Assembly (NCBI RefSeq): GCF_001512295.1
Contig: NZ_LNUP01000011.1
Coordinates: forward strand, 689,781-753,780
DNA from: Pseudomonas sp. EpS/L25
Lineage (GTDB): Bacteria; Pseudomonadota; Gammaproteobacteria; Pseudomonadales; Pseudomonadaceae
Reading direction: 5' to 3'
Length of the DNA stretch: 64,000 bases
Position 1 is the first letter of the stretch, and every line of letters begins with the position of its first letter. Below, in pieces: positions 27,828 to 37,459 of the stretch. Both the position numbers and the translations under genes were made by a program. Under the pieces are notes generated by a model. That model saw nothing but the letters and a program-made list of their open reading frames with translations. It had not been told where the DNA came from and did no database searches.

Positions 27828-28579
27828 GACGTGGGAAGAGCTGCCAGGGCCATACTCACCCGTGCCCCTGTCCGCATGTCTACTTGGTCGCTGAGTATCA
27901 CCGCCAACTCTTGCAACTGGTTCGTGGTCAGGCCCACGTTCCGACTGATCCTCAGATGCGCTTGCAGCTGAGGGTCGGTACCGGAGATCGCGGCGAGCAT
28001 GGATACCGTAGCCAATTCACGACTTGGCCAGTCCAGGTTGTCACGGGAGAAGATGTCGCCGAATAGATGGGTCTTCAGATACTCGTCAATAGCTGGAGCG
28101 AACTCGAACAACGCCCCCGTCACAGGGGCGCCGCTGAGGCGTGTCTGGTTAGCGGTACCCGCCTGCAGCAGGGCTTCGCCGCGTGGTATGGGTTGGCTAG
28201 GTGCCTTGCCAGGCTCGTCCACGACGCCGCGCTGACGCCGGGTCTGCAGTACCTGCATGAACTGCCCTAGGGCATTCAGGCTGCGTGGGAAACCAGCGTA
28301 GGCGTACAGCTGCAACAGGACTTCTTGAATTTCGCTGACGGTGAGTCCGGCATCCAGGCCGCGCTCCAGGGCAGGTGCCAGACGTGGCAGATCTCCCATC
28401 GCCGCGAGTGCGGCGATGGGCAAGAGAGCCTGTTGTGGTACTGATAGGTGAGGCGAAACGGTCGTACTCATGGGGAAAGTTTCCTGGGCAACGGCCAAGT
28501 GGCGCTCGCTGGATACGGCGAGCCCTGGTGCGCAAATGACCATGGCGGTGAGTAACAGACTAATGCGGATATTGCTCAT
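27824..28579 (-). CDS. Exported carboxymuconolactone decarboxylase-family protein
   Basis: A 251-residue protein with a signal peptide (hydrophobic residues 5–22) and two CMD-like helical repeats. The first includes [28 protein letters not shown]; the second includes [15 protein letters not shown] and [17 protein letters not shown]. The peroxidase-type CxxC motif of AhpD is absent, so alkylhydroperoxidase activity is unlikely. Its start overlaps the preceding cupin gene by 20 bases, so the pair is translationally linked. Confidence 0.85.
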   Translation of the reverse strand: MSNIRISLLLTAMVICAPGLAVSSERHLAVAQETFPMSTTVSPHLSVPQQALLPIAALAAMGDLPRLAPALERGLDAGLTVSEIQEVLLQLYAYAGFPRSLNALGQFMQVLQTRRQRGVVDEPGKAPSQPIPRGEALLQAGTANQTRLSGAPVTGALFEFAPAIDEYLKTHLFGDIFSRDNLDWPSRELATVSMLAAISGTDPQLQAHLRISRNVGLTTNQLQELAVILSDQVDMRTGARVSMALAALPTS

Positions 28580-29030
28580 CGCTTACCAGCTCCATCCAGT
28601 CCACATTGCGACCAGCTTGGGTTCCAGTGACGGCCAGGTGCGTCATCGCCGTGGTAGGGGTGGCGCCATGCCAATGCTTGACACCCGGTGGGCACCAGAC
28701 GATATCGCCGGGACGCAGCTCCTGCACGGGCTGGCCCCACTGTTGAGTCAGGCCTGTACCCGAGATCACCACCAGGCGTTGACCGTAGGGGTGCGTGTGC
28801 CACGCCGAACGTGCCCCCGGTTCGAAGGTCACGAGGGCACCGGCAGCGGTGAGCGACTCGCTGGCCGGCCAAACGGGATCGATCCTGACGTGACCCGTGA
28901 AGAAGGCCGCAGGTCCTGGTAGCGAGGCTTGACTACCAGCACGTGTGATCTCTTGGCCCGGATCGGCAGCGGCGGCGCCCTGGCTCAAGATGATCGCGGC
29001 AAGCAAGGGCGTTCGGGGACGTGAAGGCAT
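28560..29030 (-). CDS. Exported cupin protein
   Basis: A 156-residue single-domain cupin with a short signal peptide ([14 protein letters not shown]). The metal-binding cupin motifs are present: WHTHPYGQ with two His in motif 1 and HWHGATP in motif 2. It resembles cupins found next to carboxymuconolactone decarboxylase genes. It is paralogous to the next cupin (both share the RIDP, FEPGAR and DEQY stretches), but this copy has the export signal. The ATG at 29030 is chosen because it begins the signal peptide. Confidence 0.82.
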   Translation of the reverse strand: MPSRPRTPLLAAIILSQGAAAADPGQEITRAGSQASLPGPAAFFTGHVRIDPVWPASESLTAAGALVTFEPGARSAWHTHPYGQRLVVISGTGLTQQWGQPVQELRPGDIVWCPPGVKHWHGATPTTAMTHLAVTGTQAGRNVDWMELVSDEQYPH

Positions 29031-29050
29031 GGCGGTCTCAGCTCGTAGTC

Positions 29051-29464
29051 TCAAAGGAAGGGCGATGATCCAGCGAGGTATTGCTCGTCGGTGACGTGTT
29101 CCAGCCAATCAACGGCGCGGCCATCCAAAGCTTCCTGAATGGCGATGTGTGTCATGGCCGTGGTTGAAGTCGCGCCATGCCAGTGACGATGTCCTGGAGG
29201 GCACCAGATCACATCGCCGGCGCGGATTTCGACGATGGGACCACCGTTGCATTGTGTCCAGCCGCAGCCGGAGGTGACCACCAGGGTCTGGCCCAACGGA
29301 TGGGTGTGCCAGGCAGTCCGCGCCCCGGGCTCGAAGGTCACGCTGGCGCAAGAGGTACGTGCCGGTGCCGGCGGAGTGTTGAGCGGATCGATACGGACGG
29401 TACCGGTGAAATACTCGGCGGGTCCTGGCTGGGAAGGCTGTGAGCCAGCGCGTTTGAGTTCCAT
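29051..29464 (-). CDS. Cytoplasmic cupin protein
   Basis: A 137-residue cupin lacking a signal peptide. Metal-ligand motifs AWHTHPLGQ and [13 protein letters not shown] match those of the exported cupin 20 bases downstream, so the two arose by duplication. A GGGAG ribosome site precedes the ATG. It is probably the first gene of a three-gene leftward operon (cupin, exported cupin, CMD protein). Substrate unknown. Confidence 0.84.
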   Translation of the reverse strand: MELKRAGSQPSQPGPAEYFTGTVRIDPLNTPPAPARTSCASVTFEPGARTAWHTHPLGQTLVVTSGCGWTQCNGGPIVEIRAGDVIWCPPGHRHWHGATSTTAMTHIAIQEALDGRAVDWLEHVTDEQYLAGSSPFL

Positions 29465-29495
29465 GGAAATCTCCCGGTTAGTTGGAAATGGTAGG

Positions 29496-29942
29496 TCAGT
29501 CGCCAGCCGGTTCATGCTGGACGGTGAGGGACGTGGGCTTCCTCGCCATTGCAAGGTCACCATTTAGATCACCAAGGCGAATTAGCTCGCTGGTATAGGG
29601 GTAGCGAGGGTAGAACAGGGCAAGGTCGCTCCACGGTGCGTAGGGCGAGATTTCGTCCTGCTTGGGTGCCGCTTCGATCAAGGCATTGCTGGATTTGGGC
29701 GGAGTTGACGTGGTGTGCCTGCCGGTGGTCTGGTTGGCTGCGAGTAACGTCTCTGGGGTATGAAAGCCGCAGCTGAGCGCCTCCCGCGAAGGGGCGCCTC
29801 TGGATTGTTCGAGAAAGCGCGAATAAGGCATCAGGTGCAGGGTGCCCTGAGCGACGGTAATAGCGGGAGGCTGCCGTGAACCGTTGGAGCACAGGTTGAC
29901 GAGGGGTGCCCTCATCGCCGCGGGTGAGCGCTGTAGTGGCAT
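29496..29942 (-). pseudogene. Remnant of a cyclophilin-like domain protein
   Basis: Only about 40 residues (near 29545–29662) are recognisable: PYAPWSDLALFYPRYPYTSELIRLGDL. They closely match the C-terminal half of the intact cyclophilin-like protein at 35643–36101 (YYAPWGNLALFYRDFGYSAGLVRLG). The upstream part of the frame has no similarity and is rich in Pro, Thr and Arg, so it is probably not the original N-terminus. It may be the fossil of a neighbouring-gene duplicate. Confidence 0.6.
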
Positions 29943-30051
29943 GCCGGTGTCCTCGGATTTGGCTCGAGGTCGTGACGTTAGCCGCCCTGGAAGGCAGGAA
30001 AAACGGCAAAACAGTGCATGGGGCTATGCAGCAGAACGATGAATGCGCGCT

Positions 30052-30957
30052 TCATTGCTCGTGACGGAGTGCGGCGATCAGTAGAGCCATGGCGCCGGAG
30101 GGCTGGCGGCGACTGGGATAGTAGAGGTGAAAGCCGGACCAAAGCGGTATCCAGTCTTCCAGTACCGAAATCAGATGGCCTGTCCCTATATAGGGCTGTA
30201 CCAGGTCCATTGGCACATAGGCTAGGCCTAGGCCTGCCATGGCGGCATCCAGGCAGTCGTAGATGCTGTTGTAGATCAGTTGTCCATCCACGCGGACGTT
30301 GACCTCGCGGCCATCTTTTTCGAACTCCCAAGCCCAAAGGCCGCCATGGGTCGGAAGCCGCAGATTGATGCAGTTGTGCTGCAAAAGATCGTTCGGCTCC
30401 CGCGGTAGCTCGCGGTCGGCGAAATACCGCCTGGTGGCTACCGCGGCGAAGCGGATATCCGGACTGATACGCACAGCGATCATATCTTGGGCAACCTGTT
30501 CGCCAAGCCGTACGCCGGCATCGAAGTTTCCTGCAGCCAGGTCCGTGAGCATGTTATCGGCGCAGAGCTCCACCTTGATGCCCGGATACTGCGGCAGGAA
30601 TCGGCGTAGCTTGGGAGTCAGCACGGTGCGAATGGTGTGATCTGAGGCGGTGATACGGATAGTTCCGCTGGGGCTGCTGCCCATCTCTGCGACGGAGTCG
30701 AGACAGGCGTCGATCTCGACGAACTCTGGTTCGATGGCCTGTAGCAATCGCTCGCCTACGGCAGTGGGCACGACACTGCGTGAATTGCGGGTCAGAAGCC
30801 GCGTACCCAGTCTTTCCTCCAGCCCACGAATGGCATGGCTTACGGCGGTTTGCGACAGCCCGAGCTGCGCCGCTGCTCGGGTGAAGCTACGCTCACGCGC
30901 TACGGCGAAGAAGACAGTCAAGCCGTTGAAGTTGGTTTTTAGAAGAGAATCAGGCAA
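30052..30957 (-). CDS. LysR-family transcriptional regulator
   Basis: A 301-residue LysR regulator: N-terminal winged helix-turn-helix (SFTRAAAQLGLSQTAVSHAIR, about residues 8–65) and a periplasmic-binding-like effector domain from about 95. Full length, no frameshift. It is a close paralogue of the regulator upstream at 31045–31935 and of the frameshifted one at 20911–21817, sharing the LLTR-RSV and FDAGVR landmarks. Regulators of this subgroup usually control adjacent oxidoreductase genes; the target here is unknown. Confidence 0.92.
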   Translation of the reverse strand: MPDSLLKTNFNGLTVFFAVARERSFTRAAAQLGLSQTAVSHAIRGLEERLGTRLLTRNSRSVVPTAVGERLLQAIEPEFVEIDACLDSVAEMGSSPSGTIRITASDHTIRTVLTPKLRRFLPQYPGIKVELCADNMLTDLAAGNFDAGVRLGEQVAQDMIAVRISPDIRFAAVATRRYFADRELPREPNDLLQHNCINLRLPTHGGLWAWEFEKDGREVNVRVDGQLIYNSIYDCLDAAMAGLGLAYVPMDLVQPYIGTGHLISVLEDWIPLWSGFHLYYPSRRQPSGAMALLIAALRHEQ

Positions 30958-31044
30958 AGCCTTTGGCTCCTAAAAAGTACCACTTGAGCGTAGGCATCTG
31001 GTGTGGCTCGGTGAGACGAGTGGCTAGGAAGTGCTGGCCTGGTT

Positions 31045-31935
31045 TCATTTCACCTTTAACGCCTCCAGAACGAGAGAGAACGCCGGTGAGGGCTGCCTAC
31101 GATTTGGGTAATACAGGTAGTAGCCTGGAAATGGCGAACACCATTCTTCCAGCACACGAATCAGCCGGCCCTCATCAATGTGTGGTGCGAACTCTTCCTC
31201 AGGCAGCCAGGCTACACCCAGTCCTGCTAGCGCAGCATCCACGATATTGGGAGACGTGTTGAAAATCAGCTGCCCATCTACCCGCACCTTGACCAGCTCC
31301 TCCTTGCGCTGGAAATCCCAGACGTGGAGCCCGCCACCGGACTGCATACGGATGTTGATGCAGTTGAGATCGACCAGATCACGAGGCGTCTTGGGCTTTG
31401 GATGGGTGGCGAAGTAAGCCTGAGATGCCACCACGGCCATGCGCATCTTCGGTCCGATCGGTACGGCAATCATGTCTTTATCGATGGTATCGCCCAGGCG
31501 AACACCGGCATCGAAGCGGTCCGCCACGATGTCTCGGAAGCCATAGTTGATATCGAACTCGATCTTTATCTCGGGATACTTGAGCAGTAAAGGCGCCAGC
31601 TTCGGCATCAGCAGGCTCCGTTGGACGTGATCGCCACAGGTGATGCGAACGGTACCGGTTGGCCTGTCATGCAGCGCTGATAGCTCGTCCAGTTCAGCCT
31701 GGATTTCGTCGAAAAGGCTACCGATGGTGTTCAGTAAGCGCTCACCTGCCGCCGTTGGCGAAACGCTGCGAGTGGTGCGAGTGAGGAGACGGATCTGCAG
31801 CCGTGCTTCCAAACCGCTAACGGCTTGACTCAGCGCCGACTGTGTGACGCCCAACTGGGCCGCTGCGCGCGTGAAGGTACCCGCACGTGCGACGGTCACA
31901 AAAGACAGCAGGTCGTTGAAATAGCGTTTGCTCAT
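31045..31935 (-). CDS. LysR-family transcriptional regulator
   Basis: A 296-residue LysR regulator with helix-turn-helix TFTRAAAQLGVTQSALSQAVS and a complete effector domain. It is divergent from an MFS transporter gene, with a LysR-type inverted repeat (ATAAG-N5-CTTAT) 26 bases before its start, so it likely controls that transporter and itself. It is paralogous to the next LysR gene downstream; the two are separated by 87 bases. Confidence 0.92.
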   Translation of the reverse strand: MSKRYFNDLLSFVTVARAGTFTRAAAQLGVTQSALSQAVSGLEARLQIRLLTRTTRSVSPTAAGERLLNTIGSLFDEIQAELDELSALHDRPTGTVRITCGDHVQRSLLMPKLAPLLLKYPEIKIEFDINYGFRDIVADRFDAGVRLGDTIDKDMIAVPIGPKMRMAVVASQAYFATHPKPKTPRDLVDLNCINIRMQSGGGLHVWDFQRKEELVKVRVDGQLIFNTSPNIVDAALAGLGVAWLPEEEFAPHIDEGRLIRVLEEWCSPFPGYYLYYPNRRQPSPAFSLVLEALKVK

Positions 31936-31960
31936 GACTTCAGTTTCTCATGAAGAATTC

Positions 31961-31975
31961 ATAAGTAGAGCTTAT
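31961..31975. promoter_or_regulatory. LysR-type operator between LysR gene and MFS gene
   Basis: ATAAGTAGAGCTTAT is a perfect 5-base inverted repeat with a 5-base spacer and fits the LysR box T-N11-A. It sits in the divergent promoter region between the regulator (start 31935) and the transporter (start 32141). It is an inferred autoregulatory and activation site. Confidence 0.6.
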
Positions 31976-32140
31976 AGGCCTATTCATTATTGATTAGCTA
32001 GTTGCAGGAGATCGCCCGGTCCACACTGAGGGCATACCCAGTCACGCTATCGCGCAGTCCAGCTGTCCTCGACCTCGGTTGCCGACGATGCCCGACGCGT
32101 GGCCGTTACCACTTTTGCTTTTCAAACAGCCGGGTCTCGC

Positions 32141-33343
32141 ATGACAGTCAGCACGATCAATAGCGCCAACGAAGAACCCAGGCCGGTGGAGTCGTGGAGT
32201 GGCGTCTTCGCCATGGCGGTGTGTGCCTTCGCTCTGGTCGCGTCGGAATTCTTGCCGGTCAGCCTACTGACACCCATTGCCAGGGATCTCGATATCACCG
32301 AGGGCATGGCAGGCCAGGGGATAGCGATTTCAGGGACCTTCGCTGTCCTGACCAGTCTGTTCATTTCGGCCCTCGCCGGAAGTCTGAACCGCAAGACTTT
32401 GCTGCAATGCCTGACGACAGCGATGGGAATATCCGGCGCTATCGTCGCGCTGGCGCCCGATTACTACACCTACCTGCTGGGCAGAGCTCTGATCGGTATC
32501 GTGGTCGGTGGCTTCTGGTCGATGTCTGCGGCCACGGCCATGCGCCTGGTACCGGAGCGAGACGTGCCACGGGCGCTGGCCATCGTGAACGGTGGCAACG
32601 CACTGGCGACGGTTGTGGCCGCCCCTCTGGGTGCCTGGCTGGGCGCTCTCATCGGTTGGCGCGGTGCCTTTTTCTGCTTGGTACCGATAGCCCTGCTGGC
32701 GTTGGCCTGGCAGTGGCAGACCCTACCGTCCATGCCAGGCGGCACGCGCGTGAGCGGCCTGACCGAAGTGTTCAAGGTCTTCCGCCTACTCAAGCGACCC
32801 GGTGCCGGCATTGGCATGCTGGCTAGCAGTCTGCTATTCCTCGGCCAGTTTTCCTTGTTCACCTATGTACGCCCCTTTCTGGAGACCGTCACCGGTATCC
32901 ATGGCATCGGTATCTCTCTGCTTCTGCTGGTGATTGGCGCCTCAGGCCTTATCGGCACGCTGTTGATTGGTCGCGTCTTGCAGCATCGCTTTTACCAGAC
33001 ACTTGTCGTCATTCCGCTACTGATGGCACTGGTGGCCATGGCCTTAATTGTCTTCGGCGAATGGCTGGTCGCAGTCGTGGCGCTACTGGCCTTGTGGGGG
33101 CTCACCGGTACGTCGGCGCCAGTCGGCTGGTGGGCCTGGATTGCCAGGGTCTTTCCTGGCGATGCCGAAGCCGGCGGCGGTCTGTTCGTCGCCGTGGTTC
33201 AGCTGTCCATCGCGCTGGGATCCACATTGGGTGGGCTGCTGTTCGACCACCACGGTTTGCAAAGCACCTTTCTGATGAGCGCCGCGGCACTCGTCGCTTC
33301 AGCGGTATTCACCCTATGCACCGCCCGCACACACGCCTCTTGA
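32141..33343 (+). CDS. MFS efflux transporter (DHA1 type)
   Basis: A 400-residue major facilitator with 12 predicted spans. It carries the start VFAMAVCAFALVASEFLPVS, typical of the AraJ/NepI-like drug:H+ antiporter-1 family, and a motif-A region SALAGSLNRKTLL in the first loop. Substrates of this family include purine nucleosides, sugars and drugs; none can be assigned. The ATG at 32141 is chosen, but an upstream GTG at 32099 cannot be excluded because neither has a strong ribosome site. It is probably controlled by the divergent LysR protein. Confidence 0.88.
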   Translation: MTVSTINSANEEPRPVESWSGVFAMAVCAFALVASEFLPVSLLTPIARDLDITEGMAGQGIAISGTFAVLTSLFISALAGSLNRKTLLQCLTTAMGISGAIVALAPDYYTYLLGRALIGIVVGGFWSMSAATAMRLVPERDVPRALAIVNGGNALATVVAAPLGAWLGALIGWRGAFFCLVPIALLALAWQWQTLPSMPGGTRVSGLTEVFKVFRLLKRPGAGIGMLASSLLFLGQFSLFTYVRPFLETVTGIHGIGISLLLLVIGASGLIGTLLIGRVLQHRFYQTLVVIPLLMALVAMALIVFGEWLVAVVALLALWGLTGTSAPVGWWAWIARVFPGDAEAGGGLFVAVVQLSIALGSTLGGLLFDHHGLQSTFLMSAAALVASAVFTLCTARTHAS

Positions 33344-33455
33344 GGCGAGCTCACTTCTCGAATCGAGGCAGAGCCCTCCAGCAGTGAGGGTTCGCACTCA
33401 ATCCCAGCCCCTGAATCCCGGTACTGCTATGCCGGTCCTGTTACTGGAGAGCTAC

Positions 33456-34562
33456 ATGATAGCCAAGCATGACAATCGCACCACCCACTACACTGGCGCC
33501 CTACAGATCGCGGCTCTCACCGCTGCATTGTTCGGGCTATTGGGTTGCCAAAGTGAGTCTTCCGCGAATTCATCTACCCGCCTTGCAGCAGCCGGCACCC
33601 AGCTGCCGTTGACACAGGGGTGGGATAAAACCTTCCCTCAAAGTGCAGCCGTCGAGCATCGAAAAGTAACGTTCCCTAACCGCTATGGCATCACTCTCGC
33701 GGCGGATCTATACCTGCCGAAGAAGAGGGCCAAAGAAGGCTCGCCTGCCATCGTGGTCGGTGGTCCCTTCGGTGCGGTCAAAGAGCAGTCTTCTGGACTC
33801 TATGCGCAAACCATGGCTGAACGTGGCTTCGTAACCCTTGCCTTCGATCCCTCCTATACCGGCGAAAGTGGCGGTCAGCCGCGGAACGTCGCTTCACCCG
33901 ACATCAATACCGAAGACTTCAGCGCCGCCGTGGACTTCATCGGCCTTTTGCCTGAGGTCGATCGCGAGCGGATTGGTATCATCGGCATCTGTGGCTGGGG
34001 TGGCATGGCGCTGAACGCGACTGCAGTTGATAAGCGCGTCAAGGCGGTGGTGACCAGCACCATGTACGACATGACCCGGCTTATGTCCAAGGGCTACAAC
34101 GATAGCGTAACACTGGTGCAGCGGACGCAGGTCCTCGAGCAACTGAGTCAACAGCGCTGGAAGGATGCGGAGAGTGGTGCCCCTGCCTATCAACCGCCCT
34201 ACAACACGTTGAAGGGCGGTGAGGCGCAGTTCCTTGTCGACTATCACGACTATTACATGACGCCGCGGGGCTACCATCCCAGGGCGGTCAATTCCGGCAA
34301 CGCCTGGACGATGACTACGCCTCTGTCGTTCATGAACATGCCGATTCTTACCTACATCAAAGAAATTTCGCCGCGTCCGATTCTATTCATCCACGGCGAA
34401 AATGCTCATTCGCGCTACTTCAGCGAAACCGCCTATGCGGCGGCCGCTGAGCCCAAGGAGCTCGTCATTGTTCCGGGCGCCAGCCATGTCGACCTATATG
34501 ACCGTCCAGACAAAATCCCCTTCGACCGTATCGCCGACTTCTTCGGCAAGTACTTGAAATAG
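33456..34562 (+). CDS. Lipoprotein alpha/beta hydrolase
   Basis: A 368-residue alpha/beta hydrolase with a lipoprotein signal (FGLLGC, Cys near residue 31). The fold markers are SPAIVVGGPFGAVKEQ, the nucleophile-elbow region IGICGWGGMAL, and later acid and base stretches PILFIHGEN and VPGASHVDLYD. The elbow holds Cys where Ser is usual, as in dienelactone-hydrolase-type enzymes. A GGAGAG ribosome site precedes the ATG at 33456. It is in line with the MFS gene upstream and the aldo/keto reductase downstream. Confidence 0.85.
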   Translation: MIAKHDNRTTHYTGALQIAALTAALFGLLGCQSESSANSSTRLAAAGTQLPLTQGWDKTFPQSAAVEHRKVTFPNRYGITLAADLYLPKKRAKEGSPAIVVGGPFGAVKEQSSGLYAQTMAERGFVTLAFDPSYTGESGGQPRNVASPDINTEDFSAAVDFIGLLPEVDRERIGIIGICGWGGMALNATAVDKRVKAVVTSTMYDMTRLMSKGYNDSVTLVQRTQVLEQLSQQRWKDAESGAPAYQPPYNTLKGGEAQFLVDYHDYYMTPRGYHPRAVNSGNAWTMTTPLSFMNMPILTYIKEISPRPILFIHGENAHSRYFSETAYAAAAEPKELVIVPGASHVDLYDRPDKIPFDRIADFFGKYLK

Positions 34563-34631
34563 CGGCAGACGTATACGGCGTATCCATAGCGCGCGCTGCG
34601 ACGCAGCCGGTCTCCAGAGGAGTTGAATGAC

Positions 34632-35621
34632 ATGTACTACGCGCAACTGGGACGTACCGGTCTGAGAGTAAGTCGTATCGGGTTGGGCACCATGAATTTT
34701 GGTGAATGGACCGACGAGCCCACTAGCTTCCGGATCATGGACGAGGCGCTGGACGCGGGTATCAACTTCTTTGACACCGCTGACGTCTATGGAGGCCCGC
34801 AGGCGCCCGACATGGTAAAGGGTTACGGCATCTCGGAAGAAATCATCGGGAAGTGGCTGACGCAAGATGCTTCACGGCGAGACAAGATCGTGCTGGCTAC
34901 CAAGGTGTATCAGCCGATGGAAACTGGTCCAAATGACAGGTACCTGTCGGCCTACCATATTCGCCGCGCGTGCGAAGCCAGCCTGAAGCGTCTGAAAACA
35001 GATCACCTCGACCTCTACCAAATGCACCATGTCGACCGAGCAACGCCTTGGGCAGAAATCTGGCAGGCGATGGAGCAGTTGATCCGTGAAGGCAAGATCA
35101 CCTATGTCGGCAGCAGCAATTTCGCGGGTTGGGACATTGCTACCGCCCAATGCACGGCAACGTCGCGGAACCTGCTAGGCCTTGCCTCGGAACAGAGCCT
35201 CTACAACCTGACTGAGCGTGCCGTCGAGCTCGAGGTGGTACCCGCTTTGCGTCATTTCGGCATAGGCTTGATTCCCTGGAGCCCGATCGGCAGGGGAATT
35301 CTCGGCGGAGTGTTAAGCAAGATTGCAAACGGACGCAGGGCGACACCGGCAATGCAACAGCAAATCGAACTACTACGTCCGCAACTGGAAGCGTATGAGT
35401 TGCTGTGCAAAAACCTGGGTGAGAACCCCGCCAATGTGGCACTTGCCTGGTTGCTGCAAAATCCTGTGGTGACCTCTACGCTGAGCGGTCCTCGGACGGT
35501 TGAACAATTGCGCGAAAACCTAAAGACACTGGACCTAAAGCTATCTCCCAATACCTTGGCGAAGCTGGATCGGATCTGGCCGGGTCCAGGCGGTGAAGCG
35601 CCTCAAGCCTATGCTTGGTAG
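34632..35621 (+). CDS. Aldo/keto reductase
   Basis: A 329-residue NADPH-dependent aldo/keto reductase of the YajO/YghZ-like group. The catalytic tetrad is visible: Asp and Tyr in FFDTADVYGGP, Lys in LATKVYQ and His in MHHVDRATP. The cofactor loop near the C-terminus (STLSGPRTVEQLREN) is complete, unlike the aldo/keto reductase at 41176. The ATG at 34632 lies 10 bases after AGAGGAG; the TTG nine bases earlier is too close to it. It detoxifies or reduces carbonyls; the natural substrate is unknown. Confidence 0.9.
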   Translation: MYYAQLGRTGLRVSRIGLGTMNFGEWTDEPTSFRIMDEALDAGINFFDTADVYGGPQAPDMVKGYGISEEIIGKWLTQDASRRDKIVLATKVYQPMETGPNDRYLSAYHIRRACEASLKRLKTDHLDLYQMHHVDRATPWAEIWQAMEQLIREGKITYVGSSNFAGWDIATAQCTATSRNLLGLASEQSLYNLTERAVELEVVPALRHFGIGLIPWSPIGRGILGGVLSKIANGRRATPAMQQQIELLRPQLEAYELLCKNLGENPANVALAWLLQNPVVTSTLSGPRTVEQLRENLKTLDLKLSPNTLAKLDRIWPGPGGEAPQAYAW

Positions 35622-35642
35622 AAACCGCCGGAGGTAGGTCCA

Positions 35643-36101
35643 GTGTCTAGATACCGGATGCCGATCCTAGCCCTGACGGTAGCGCTGATATTCAGCGCTA
35701 CCGCCTTGGGCGAGGGCATGAATCAAGAAGAGCAACGCTCTATGTACAACATTCGCATCACCTTAGGCGACCGTTTCGTTAGTGCCTTTCTGGAAGACAG
35801 TGCGGCCACTCGCGACTTCGTGGCTCAGCTCCCCCTGACTCTGGATCTGGAGGACTACTCGGCGACAGAAAAGATCGCCTATCTACCGCATAAGCTTGCC
35901 ACTCACGGTGCTCCCCCGGGGATAGACCCTGAAGTGGGTGATGTTGCCTATTACGCTCCATGGGGAAATCTGGCGCTGTTTTATCGGGATTTCGGTTATT
36001 CCGCTGGTCTTGTTCGGCTAGGTCGGATTACCGCCGGCATCGAACATTTGGGATACCGCGGATCGAAGCTCGTCAAGATCGAGCGCGTACCTGGTGAATG
36101 A
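35643..36101 (+). CDS. Exported cyclophilin-like domain protein
   Basis: A 152-residue protein with a signal peptide and a cyclophilin-like beta-barrel domain (from IRITLGDRFVSAFLEDSAATRDF to VRLGRI). The landmark YYAPWGNLALFY is present. The start is GTG at 35643, set by GAGGT seven bases upstream; an ATG follows five codons later. It lies 22 bases after the aldo/keto reductase, so they are one unit. A fragment of a paralogue lies at 29496–29942. Confidence 0.82.
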   Translation: MSRYRMPILALTVALIFSATALGEGMNQEEQRSMYNIRITLGDRFVSAFLEDSAATRDFVAQLPLTLDLEDYSATEKIAYLPHKLATHGAPPGIDPEVGDVAYYAPWGNLALFYRDFGYSAGLVRLGRITAGIEHLGYRGSKLVKIERVPGE

Positions 36102-36289
36102 AAGCATGTATGAACTCCGCCTAAGGATACGATCCGCACGGTTAATTGACATGCCGGATGTCTTTTCATCCTCGATCAGGTGTTCCTCGCAGATGCGAGC
36201 CGAGCATGCAAGCTTTCTGAAGATTTAGGGCTCGTAGGTAGCCGTGAGACGATGTGTCCCTGCATCGCTCGGAACGCGGATTGAGTCCA

Positions 36290-36319
36290 AAGGAAGAGTT
36301 GCTCACTCTTCCTTTTTTT
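36290..36319 (+). terminator. Rho-independent terminator
   Basis: A perfect 10-base-pair stem (AAGGAAGAGT / ACTCTTCCTT) with a five-base loop runs straight into seven T residues. It ends the rightward unit that includes the hydrolase, aldo/keto reductase and cyclophilin-like genes. Confidence 0.85.
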
Positions 36320-36493
36320 ATCATCGAACAAGCGCTCACCAGAGGTATCGGCACGATGCGCGGGACGTCTTGGTTTCATCTGCCGTGAGGGAACAAAAAA
36401 CCGCAGCAAAAATATACCACTCCTTTACCCTCATGCCAGGACCGTCCACCCCCGCCGCCCGGGCTCTATCCGCTGACCACTCGCGCCGCGCGC

Positions 36494-36569
36494 GAGAAGG
36501 GAACAGGAAAGCAAAAAAGACGGAAGGAAAGGGGGAGGGTGGCCTAGGGGAAGAAGGGAAAAAAGTTAG
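36494..36569 (+). other. Polypurine tract
   Basis: About 76 bases are almost entirely A and G on the + strand, unlike anything else in the window. The tract abuts the truncated start of the first tus pseudogene. It has no coding signal and could mark a recombination junction. Confidence 0.6.
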
Positions 36570-37330
36570 ACACCCGATGTCCTCGAGGTCAACGACCAAC
36601 CGGCGATCACGCTGACCACCTCGGCGTTGGCCAAGCCGCCGGCACCGTCATGCGCTTGCCGGCCGACTTCCGCCTGCAGGCCAGCATGCTGCCGCAGGTA
36701 TTGGCCAGCAGTACGAGCAAGCAGGCGGTCACCGCCGAGCTCGAGATGCTCCGGGTCGCACTGAGCTACCCACGCGAGATGCGACCGCGGCTGCTCTGGC
36801 GTGCCCTGGGCGCCGGCGTCACCACCAAGTAGCTTCCGCACACCCGCCACGCCTTCGAAGTGCCACGGCGGATCTCGTTCACTTGGGGCTGGCCACACCA
36901 CCAGTAACCAGCGCATACCGCTGGCCACCATGCGCGAGTAACTGCAGGCGGAGGCCGAAAGCAGGGCGCAGCAGCAGGGAATACCGGTAGAACAGACGCC
37001 CGAGTACCAGGATTTGCGTACGACCGCGAACCTGGCGGACGACCTTGTGCTGGTCAAGCGAGAGGTCGTAGCCCCGCACCCGCGCTGCACGCTCCGGTGC
37101 GGGGAGCGCCGCGGAGAAGTTGGACGCGCGATCATCAAGGCCAACCTGCCGCGCCGGCGAGGCCGAGCCCAAGGTCTCGGCGTTGCGCGACTTTGATCGT
37201 GCGGCCCGCGGCCGTCAGCGCGGGGATGTGAAGGCGCGAGCCGAGATATCGGCAGAGCGCAACCTTTACCTGCCTACCGATGGCCAGCGGATGAAGGTGG
37301 AGGAGGGTGGTTGGGGGGCCGGTCAAGACG
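36570..37330 (+). pseudogene. Degraded tus-family gene (copy 1)
   Basis: Reading across frames gives clear similarity to the intact Tus-like protein at 45756–46700. PDVLEV opens it in one frame, then GTVMRLPADF, ALGAGVTTK and ISFTWGW. Next come GIPVEQTPEYQ, LADDLVLVKREVVAPHPR and IIKANLP, and finally LRDFDRAARG and NLYLPTDG. At least two frameshifts and a TAG after TTK break it, and about the first 45 codons are missing. Tus stops replication forks at Ter sites; this copy cannot be functional. Its decayed sequence is closer to copy 2 than to the intact gene. Confidence 0.85.
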
Positions 37331-37459
37331 CCTTCGACTTACAAAATAGCCGGCGTGCCCCATGAGAGATCGACAGAGCTTGGAGCGGAAACCAGCAACG
37401 TTCCCAATTCTTGGCCGACGTCCAAAGGCTCTGCATAACACCTTCTGTTCGCTGCGGTA

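Noticed and set aside
36566-37144. Leftward 192-codon frame
   Set aside because: Antisense to the tus pseudogene, which explains the region better through protein similarity.
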